A stretch of DNA of 64,000 bases from Streptomyces sp. NBC_01306 (GTDB lineage: Bacteria > Actinomycetota > Actinomycetes > Streptomycetales > Streptomycetaceae): contig NZ_JAPEPC010000001.1 in the NCBI RefSeq assembly GCF_026340465.1, positions 7,431,745 to 7,495,744 of the forward strand, in the 5' to 3' direction. The stretch's first letter is position 1; each line of letters opens with the position of its first letter. Both the position numbers and the translations under genes were made by a program. This document shows positions 58,109 through 64,000 of the stretch, in pieces. The notes below the pieces were generated by a model. That model ran no database searches. It saw only the letters and a list, made by a program, of their open reading frames with translations, and had not been told where the DNA came from.

Positions 58109-59488
58109 TAGGGCTTTGTTACGTCTCTAGGCAAGTGGGCGCGTTGGTGGTTTCCTGCTGGTATGAGGGCGAATGAACTCGCGGCGTGCCGGGGTCGGTT
58201 GGAGGAGTTCGCTGGGGAGGTGTTCGCGCCTTTGGCGCGTGCTGATCAGCGGGTGAAGGGCGGGCTGTATCTGCGGGGTCTGTTGCTGGACGGGCGTCGG
58301 AAGTCGATGCAGCCGATGGCCGGGCGACTCGGGGTGGACCATCAGCAGTTGCAGCAGTTCATGACGTCGTCGACCTGGCCGGTGGACACGGTTCGTGCCG
58401 GATTGGCCCGCCGGGCGGTGGCGGTGGTGCGTCCGCAGGTGTGGGTGGTGGACGACACCGGGTTCCCGAAGGACGGGACGTCCTCGCCCGGGGTGGCCAG
58501 GCAGTACTCCGGCACCCTGGGCAAGGTCGGGAACTGCCAGATCGGGGTCAGCGTCCACGCCGCGTCCGACACCGCGTCGTGCCCACTGTCCTGGCGTCTG
58601 TTCCTGCCCGGCAGCTGGGACGGGGCCGAAGCTGCCGGCCGTCGGGCCCGCTGCCGCATTCCTGATGAGCAACAGCACCGGCCGAAGTGGCGGCTCGCGC
58701 TGGACATGCTCGACGAACTGGCGGCCTTGGGGTTGCGGCCCGCGGTGCTGGTCGCGGACGCCGGCTACGGAGCGAACGCCGACTTCCGCCACGGCCTGGA
58801 GGACCGCGGCCTCGCCTACGCCCTGCGGGTCAAGGGCGAGATGACCGCCCATACCGAATCGGCCGTGCCACACCAGCCGCCCTACGGCGGGCTCGGACCG
58901 CGTCCGCTGGCCCGCTACCGGACCCGGCCCATCAGCCTGCGCGAACACGTCCTGGCCGCCGGACGTGCACGAGCGGTCACGGTCACCTGGCGCAAGGGCT
59001 CCAAAGCAGCCGTGTCCGCCCGCTTCGTGTTCCTGCGCGTCCGCCTCGCCGGCCGCCGCCCGAAACCCGCCCCGGACGGTGCCATCGCTCTTCGGTGGTT
59101 GATCGCGCAGTGGCCCGAAGGGGAGAACGAGCCGGTCAAGTACTGGATTTCCAACCTTCCGGCCGACATTCCGGCCCGGGATCTCGTCCGCCTCGCGAAA
59201 CTACGGTGGCACATCGAACACGACTACCGCGAGCTGAAAACGACGCTCGGACTCGACCATTTCGAGGGCCGCTCGTTCACCGGCTGGCACCGCCACGTCA
59301 CCCTCGTCACCGCCGCCCACCTCTTCCTGACCGAACAGCGGTCCTCCCCAAAAGCCCCTGCCAGGGCCTGACCCTCTACCAGGCCCTGGCACTCCTCCAA
59401 CACCTGTTAGCCACCTGGACCGGAACCTGCCCCACCTGCCGACAACCCACCCCATGGCAGACCTACGACACCACCTAACAAAGCCCTA
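58109..59488 (+). mobile_element. IS701-family element, complete
   Basis: A 1380-bp element with perfect 13-bp terminal repeats (TAGGGCTTTGTTA) and a 4-bp target duplication CTAG at 58105-58108 and 59489-59492. One intact transposase gene is inside. Clean ends and intact reading imply a recent insertion. Confidence 0.9.
58163..59371 (+). CDS. IS701-family transposase
   Basis: A 402-residue DDE transposase. It has the first catalytic Asp in WVVDDTGFPKDG near residue 95, the second in VLVADAGYGANADFRHGL near 195, and the Glu region near RLAKLRWHIEHDYRELKTTLGLDHFEGR, the IS701/IS4-like YREL signature. It is full length. The C-terminal FEGRSFTGWHRHVTLVTAAH is typical. It starts at an ATG 54 bases inside the left end. 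Confidence 0.9.
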   Translation: MRANELAACRGRLEEFAGEVFAPLARADQRVKGGLYLRGLLLDGRRKSMQPMAGRLGVDHQQLQQFMTSSTWPVDTVRAGLARRAVAVVRPQVWVVDDTGFPKDGTSSPGVARQYSGTLGKVGNCQIGVSVHAASDTASCPLSWRLFLPGSWDGAEAAGRRARCRIPDEQQHRPKWRLALDMLDELAALGLRPAVLVADAGYGANADFRHGLEDRGLAYALRVKGEMTAHTESAVPHQPPYGGLGPRPLARYRTRPISLREHVLAAGRARAVTVTWRKGSKAAVSARFVFLRVRLAGRRPKPAPDGAIALRWLIAQWPEGENEPVKYWISNLPADIPARDLVRLAKLRWHIEHDYRELKTTLGLDHFEGRSFTGWHRHVTLVTAAHLFLTEQRSSPKAPARA

Positions 59489-60179
59489 CTAGGGGGGCCG
59501 ACGTTGAGTTCCAATCCACCTACAGTCTTGCCCCCAAGCAGAAGGCCACCTTCAGCAAGTTGATCGATGCGCTGATCAACGACGCTGGCGCGGTCAAAGT
59601 CGACCCGGACGGCGAAACTCCCCTCGTCAGGGACGATCTGGTCCAGATCGAGGGAACGACGAGGATCACCGCGGCCAGCCTGGCAGGGAAGATGTTCTTC
59701 ATCCTTCGTCGGCTGATGGACACCGTAGAGGCCGACCTGGACAGCCTCCGCAATCTCGAGATTGCAGATTTGCCGTTCGCCGAGCAGTTGCAGCAGGTGT
59801 ACCTCCGGAACGAGCTCCTCCCCATTCCAACCCTCCTGGAACTGACCGGGTCGAACCTGCCGCAGAAGGTCTACATCAATGTGCCGCCGGACCACTTCCT
59901 GGGCGAGGCTTCAGCGAACCGTATCGAAGGAGAACTCCGCGTTCTGGGAAGCGTTAGCAGGTTGATTCCAGGGGGCAGCGATGGATACCTCAGCGCCGAA
60001 CAGTGGCTCCTCCACGACTGGGAACACATGATGCGGCGCTTCATGATGCTCGACGTAGACGATCACGTGCGAGAGCTGGTCAGCCACTTCAACCTGGATC
60101 TCCCCACTGAGGACGTTCACTCCCATATCGCCGGTCCGGCCATCATCGTGGACGCGATCGGGCTTTACTGATCTGCAGC

Positions 60180-60229
60180 AGAGCCGGTCTTTGGGGCGAG
60201 CGCTGGCAGCCGCCCCAAAGACCGGCTCT
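60180..60229. terminator. 19-bp bidirectional terminator
   Basis: Perfect arms 60180-60198 and 60211-60229 with a 12-base loop lie between the convergent 3' ends of the DUF6414-like gene and the helicase, overlapping the helicase stop codon. Confidence 0.8.
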
Positions 60230-62891
60230 ACGCCCAGCCGACGCCCAGCTCTCGCAGCGCGTCCAGCTGCTCCTGGGCGAGCTTGTCCCGCCGGGTCTTG
60301 GTGTTGGAGAGCCATACGCCCAGCTTCACCGGCACCGGCTCCGCCTCACCGTCGACCGCGATCTGCTCGCCATGACCGCGCGGCACAGGCCGATCCGCGC
60401 CTTCCCGCTCGACCCACTGTGTGAGGGCCTGTACGCCGCGCTGGAACGCCTGCTGGGCCCTGGTCGGGCCCTTGGTCGTACGAGTGGCTGCCGGGGCGGG
60501 AGGCGACGCCTGGATGGGCTGTACGCCCAGCTTCGACAACCGTTCCTGCTGCTTGGTCGACAGCTGCGCCCAGGTGCCGGGGTTCTTCTGCCGCTCCAGC
60601 CACTTGCCCAGGTCGTCGCCTTCGAACAGCACCCCGGGTTCGATGGCAGGCAGAACGCCGTCGGCGTCGACGAGGTCGGCGAGTACCCGGTAGTGGCGTT
60701 GCCAGTCCAGCGGCCACGGGCAGTTCCAGTCCGGGTCGATCGCGGTCAGATGCTTCGCGCGCTCCGCCGCCCGCTCCGTGTCCTTCCCCAGGCCGCCCTT
60801 GCGCCGCAGGTTCGCCATGTGCTGCCCGACTGGCACCATCGCCTCGCCCTCGCCCCACACTGCGTCCTGACGCGGAGCAAGGTGCCCCATGGCCCGCCGG
60901 TAGGACCGCAGCGTGGCGAGCTTGTTCTCCCACGCTTCCTCGCCCGGCTCCCAGACCATCCCGGCTTCGGGTGCGTCCAGCAGGGTCTTGCGCCGCTCCT
61001 CCAGCTCCCCGGCCCGTAGCGCCTTCCGCTGCTGGTGGACCCATCGGCCAAGCGGGAAATCCTTCGTGACCCCCACCTCGACCTCGACGTCGTAGGGCAC
61101 GGCGTGGACGCCGGTGATCTCGTTCTCTGCCCGCCACCGGATGAGGGCCTGGTATCCCTCCAGCCACACCAGCGACTCCGGCCGGTACACCCGCGTACGG
61201 AGGAACGCCACGATCGTCGCCGCGTCGCGCGGGCTGGAGAAGTGGAGCAGGGCGGCTTCGGCGGCGGCCTGCGTGTCGTCGTCCTGGTCCTCGCCGTCGC
61301 CCGCGCCGCCGGCCCCGACGATCCGGCCGTCCTCGTCACGCCGGACGTGGACCTTGCGCTTTCCGCTGGTGAGGGCGCGGGAGGCGAGCTGCTCGACCAG
61401 ACGCTCATCATGACTGCGGAGTCCTTGGAGGACCGCTACAAGGGGGCGGAAACTGGCGCTGGCGACCATGTCGGTGGGGTCCTCGCCGGGCTCCAAGAAC
61501 ACCGGCACGATGATCCTGGCGACCTTGGTGGAGCCGTCCTTGTTGAGCCTCAGCGCCCGGCCGATGTTCTGCACGATCTCCACCTGCGATCCGCGGGTGT
61601 CCGCGAAGCACACGGCCTCCACGCCCCGCTCGCCGGTGATGTCCACGCCCTCACCGAGGACGCGAACGCTGGCGAGGAACGCCCGGTGCACCCGGCGCCC
61701 GGCCGCGTCGATGCCGTTGGCGAACTGCCGCAGAGCCTCGCGCCGCTCACTGACGAGGTGGTCGCCGCACAGCCACGCCGACCACACGCGGTCTGGGGGT
61801 ACGTGGCGGCCGGCTTCCAGCTCGTAGAACTCCGCGTCGATCGACGACTTCGGCAGCTTGTCAGCGGCGGCCAGGTCGGCGTCGGACGCGTCGTTGACGT
61901 ACAGCTCGGCAGCGGTCTCCGGCAGCTTTTCCGCGAACGCGGCGGCCTCCTCCACCTTCTGGTGGAACGTCATGACCGTACGGAGGTTGTACGCCGCCGC
62001 GTGCTCCAGCAGGGCGGTCTGCAGGAGCGCCAGGCGCCGGCCCCGCCGGGCCTCCTCGGACTCCCCGAGAACGGGGGAGGGGTCGCGGATCTCCAGCACG
62101 TCGATCTCGAACCCGGCGAGGATCTCCCGCTCGATCGCCTCGCTCAGACCCAGCTCCGCGAGCCACGCGCCGTACGTGCCCTCCGGGTCGTCGGCCATGG
62201 ATGCGATCTCCGCCTTCTGGCCGTCCGCGCCCTTCTGCGGGCGGGCCGCGGCGAGGATGCGCGGGGTCGCGGTGAGGTAGAGCCGGAAGTCGGCGGGGAT
62301 GCGGGCGTTGTCATGGATCGCCGCCCACGGACGACCAAGATCACCAGCGGTGCCGTGCGCCTCGTCCACGATCGCGAGGTCGAAGCCCGCCATGCGCTGG
62401 CCGTACAGTCGCTCTCCGCCCGCCAGAGCGGTCTCCAGTGGCCCGCGAATCTTCCGCTGGCCTTTCGGTGCGTCGATGTCCTCGCGGTCCACAAGAGAGG
62501 CGTACGTGGCGAGCACGATGACCGGTCCGTGCCCTGCCCACAGGGCGAGCTGGATCGGGTTGGTGGTGGTGCGCACGCCCAGCTCGTTCAGTACCGCGTC
62601 GTTCTCCAGCGAGCACACCGCGACCATCGGGGCCCGGTGGCCCACCAGGCGCCACGCCTGGGCGGTCTGCGCGAGCAGGTCCAGGGTCGGCACGGTCACG
62701 AGGATCCGGTCGTCTGCGAAGCTCTCCAGCGCGCACGCGGCGGCCGTGATCGTCTTGCCTGAACCGGTCGCTGACACGATCGTTCCCCGGGCACCCTGCG
62801 GGGGCACAGATGACCTTGCAGGGAATCCCACCCACCTGCGAAACACGGAGCGCTGATCTACCTGGTGTTCCTTGAGCTGAATCGCTGACAT
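60228..62891 (-). CDS. telomere-associated (TtrA-like) superfamily 2 helicase
   Basis: An 887-residue DEAD/DEAH helicase. Walker A is ATGSGKT (residues 41-47), motif II DEAH (176-179), motif III TATP (207-210), and motif VI QNIGRALRLN lies near residue 450. C-terminal helicase-associated repeats span about 590-790 (WENKLATLRSYRRAMGHLAP, DPDWNCPWPLDWQRHYRVLA, WLERQKNPGTWAQLSTKQQE). Helicases of this build lie within a few kb of many Streptomyces telomeres (ttrA). They are linked to conjugal transfer of linear replicons and are not essential. It starts at the ATG at 62891 with AAGGAA adjacent and ends at a strong terminator. A fragment of a second copy is at 56350. Confidence 0.85.
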   Translation of the reverse strand: MSAIQLKEHQVDQRSVFRRWVGFPARSSVPPQGARGTIVSATGSGKTITAAACALESFADDRILVTVPTLDLLAQTAQAWRLVGHRAPMVAVCSLENDAVLNELGVRTTTNPIQLALWAGHGPVIVLATYASLVDREDIDAPKGQRKIRGPLETALAGGERLYGQRMAGFDLAIVDEAHGTAGDLGRPWAAIHDNARIPADFRLYLTATPRILAAARPQKGADGQKAEIASMADDPEGTYGAWLAELGLSEAIEREILAGFEIDVLEIRDPSPVLGESEEARRGRRLALLQTALLEHAAAYNLRTVMTFHQKVEEAAAFAEKLPETAAELYVNDASDADLAAADKLPKSSIDAEFYELEAGRHVPPDRVWSAWLCGDHLVSERREALRQFANGIDAAGRRVHRAFLASVRVLGEGVDITGERGVEAVCFADTRGSQVEIVQNIGRALRLNKDGSTKVARIIVPVFLEPGEDPTDMVASASFRPLVAVLQGLRSHDERLVEQLASRALTSGKRKVHVRRDEDGRIVGAGGAGDGEDQDDDTQAAAEAALLHFSSPRDAATIVAFLRTRVYRPESLVWLEGYQALIRWRAENEITGVHAVPYDVEVEVGVTKDFPLGRWVHQQRKALRAGELEERRKTLLDAPEAGMVWEPGEEAWENKLATLRSYRRAMGHLAPRQDAVWGEGEAMVPVGQHMANLRRKGGLGKDTERAAERAKHLTAIDPDWNCPWPLDWQRHYRVLADLVDADGVLPAIEPGVLFEGDDLGKWLERQKNPGTWAQLSTKQQERLSKLGVQPIQASPPAPAATRTTKGPTRAQQAFQRGVQALTQWVEREGADRPVPRGHGEQIAVDGEAEPVPVKLGVWLSNTKTRRDKLAQEQLDALRELGVGWA

Positions 62892-62924
62892 TTCCTTGCC
62901 TCCCCGAGCGCTGAATTCCGTGGT

Positions 62925-63320
62925 CTTTCAGAGGGCCTCGTTCCGCGATGTGTACGGCCAGTTCAACGGCGCCGGCCGACCGGCCACCACACCGCGACCA
63001 ACCGTGGTCCACGATGCCCACCAAGGCCTCGCTCACGGCCGGTACCGCATCGTCGCAGCCGTCCTCGAACACCGAGCCACACGAGCGCGACGCCATGCCT
63101 TCCAGTTTCGCCACCTCGCGCTGCGCCCTCGCGACCGCTCTTCAGCCTCCAGCGCGGCCACCAGGTCATCCGCCTCGCTCGCGGGCACGCCGTGGGCGGC
63201 CAAGAGCGCGAACAGCCTCAACCGGGCTTTGGCGCCCGCCCTCTGATACCGACTCACCCGGCCCAAAGAATGGCTGCTCAGCGCGGAATCGGGTCCGGTA
63301 GGTTCGTGGCGCCAGGCCAT
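62925..63320 (-). pseudogene. telomere-proximal conserved protein, frameshifted
   Basis: From the ATG at 63320 (GAGAGG upstream): AWRHEPTGPDSALSSHSLGR, VSRYQRAGAKARLRLFALLA, AHGVPASEADDLVAALEA. After about 63130 the protein-like reading moves to another frame: REVAKLEGMASRSCGSVFED, GCDDAVPAVSEALVGIVDHG. It lies directly upstream of the helicase gene. No family name is known to me. The frame break is inferred from continuity of codon character only. Confidence 0.45.
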
Positions 63321-63543
63321 CTGTGGTCGTTCCTCTCGGAATTTCAGGGAGGTTCCCCGACGAGGGGAGGTGTCCTGTATTTCTACCAACGTTACATGCT
63401 GAATCAGTTTGATGCAGCCACCACACGGGAACCTTCACGAACGAGCGACCCCTACTGGAAACCGGAGTGCATCGCAAGCCCCAACCTCCACAACTCGGAT
63501 ACAGAGGCTGCGTGTTGGCCTGTTGGCTGGGCACTGGAGAAGC

Positions 63544-63702
63544 ATGACTCGACTCAGTGTGGCCGCCTCAGAGCTGACCCAGGGCGCCAGGCCGGACGGC
63601 CATCCATGGTTCAAACGGGCCTTCCTGGCCGTGTGGCTCATCTTGGCCCCAGTGATCATCTACAAGCTGCATCAGCACGGTTATTTCAAAAGACGACGCT
63701 GA
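63544..63702 (+). CDS. small membrane protein next to the telomere (52 aa)
   Basis: From the ATG at 63544 with GGAGAAG 4 bases upstream: MTRLSVAASELTQGARPDGH, PWFKRAFLAVWLILAPVIIY, KLHQHGYFKRRR. There is one transmembrane helix and a basic tail. It is the last gene before the terminal palindromes. No family is recognised. Confidence 0.5.
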   Translation: MTRLSVAASELTQGARPDGHPWFKRAFLAVWLILAPVIIYKLHQHGYFKRRR

Positions 63703-63738
63703 AAGGTCCGCGCGATACCCCTCTTCCGTAGCCAGACT

Positions 63739-64000
63739 GGCCCGCGTTAGCGGGCCTCGGTTCTGGAGGTGCAGCCGGAAGGACCGTTCAGGCAGGGGAG
63801 CGCAGCGGACCTGCCTGCCAGGCTAGAGCGAAGCGAAAGCCTGCTACGGGACACAGTCCCGCTGCCCCGGGAGCGCAGCGGACGGGGCAGCAACTGGGCT
63901 GCGCAGCAGCCCAGTTGAGCGGGACGCGGAGCGTCCCGCTCGCGCTTCCGCGGAGCGGAAGCGCAACCACCGCGCGCAGCGCGGTGGTTCGCTTGCACAT
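63739..64000. other. linear-replicon telomere (terminal palindromes)
   Basis: At least eight inverted repeats follow one another almost without gaps: 63739-63756, 63790-63816, 63847-63861, 63861-63891, 63891-63917 (loop GCA), 63918-63940 (loop GGA), 63942-63964 (loop GGA) and 63965-63989 (loop GCA). Three-base GNA loops and 10-12-bp stems are the hallmark of archetypal Streptomyces telomeres, whose single-stranded 3' overhangs fold into such hairpins and bind Tap/Tpg. Read inward from 64000, ATGTGCAAGCGAAC matches the end of the known second palindrome, so about 25-30 terminal bases appear to be missing. Confidence 0.9.

Larger units (their letters stand above)
57942..60171 (+). pseudogene. 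DUF6414-like protein gene interrupted by IS701
   Basis: The 5' part (57942-58108) encodes MALLSPIYLDTETLLSQAEY, YEIEIPHQ and SIRRQTGGGKAGVG. The 3' part (59493-60171) continues ADVEFQSTYSLAPKQKATFS, LIDALIND, LVQIEGTTRITAASLAGKMF, ending GPAIIVDAIGLY. Removing the 1380-bp IS701 and one CTAG joins them in frame to 281 residues. The start IYLDTETLLS, the GGGKAG segment and the STYSL strand recall DUF6414, a family of unknown function found on mobile DNA. It is divergent from the Schlafen-domain gene. As it stands it is inactive. Confidence 0.7.

Noticed and set aside
61035..62762. 575-codon plus-strand frame antisense to the helicase
   Set aside because: It is a mirror frame of a GC-rich gene. 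The helicase has all its motifs on the other strand.

Overview
The window looks like the right end of a Streptomyces linear chromosome, or less likely of a large linear plasmid. It is very GC-rich. It carries typical Streptomyces families (DUF4328, DUF5937-ArsR, CsbD, SigB-type sigma factor, SpoIIE-type phosphatase, GH92 mannosidase). The last 260 bases (63739-64000) are a chain of hairpins with three-base GCA/GGA loops that matches the architecture of archetypal Streptomyces telomeres. The window stops about one and a half palindromes short of the expected physical end.

Layout. 1-17.2 kb: small redox and stress genes, each beside a divergent regulator. They are an SDR, a cupin and a frameshifted quinone oxidoreductase; a DUF4328 membrane protein; an MFS exporter with an ArsR regulator; a second oxidoreductase; a secreted GH92 mannosidase; a small hydrophobic protein and CsbD; a flavodoxin with TetR; a dehydrogenase with TetR; and an XRE regulator with an SDR. 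17.7-22.3 kb: stress regulation with a MerR regulator (long structured leader), an Hsp20 chaperone with its divergent regulator, DUF2267 and a SigB-type sigma factor. 22.3-28.6 kb: a LacI remnant, a large Tat-exported discoidin-domain protein, and an alpha/beta hydrolase with TetR. The GH92 gene at 7.6 kb and the discoidin gene at 25.9 kb share the operator core GACAACGTTGTC, so they probably formed one LacI-type carbohydrate regulon.

28.7-44.6 kb: a decayed mobile zone. It holds remnants of a Tn554-like tyrosine recombinase, Tn3, IS110, IS5, ISL3 and a DNA ligase, plus an IS6 element, among orphan Streptomyces genes. Survivors include a 525-residue helical-repeat protein, a TetR/SDR pair, a histidine kinase/response regulator pair (kinase damaged) and a SpoIIE phosphatase. 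44.9-49 kb: a secreted S33 peptidase and an FAD monooxygenase. 49.5-53.4 kb: a decayed TniA/TniB-type transposon whose third gene is intact.

53.5-64 kb: the telomere-proximal block. It has a frameshifted terminal-protein gene (tpg), a winged-helix protein that may be a replication initiator, a Schlafen/AlbA-domain protein divergent from a DUF6414-like gene, a TtrA-like telomeric helicase (plus a fragment of a second copy), small conserved proteins and the telomere. An IS701 element with a perfect CTAG duplication splits the DUF6414-like gene, and removing it restores the frame exactly. Many genes here are broken by single-base losses in G/C runs, which could be true subtelomeric decay or uncorrected long-read indels. 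I saw no tRNA, rRNA, CRISPR array or biosynthetic gene cluster.
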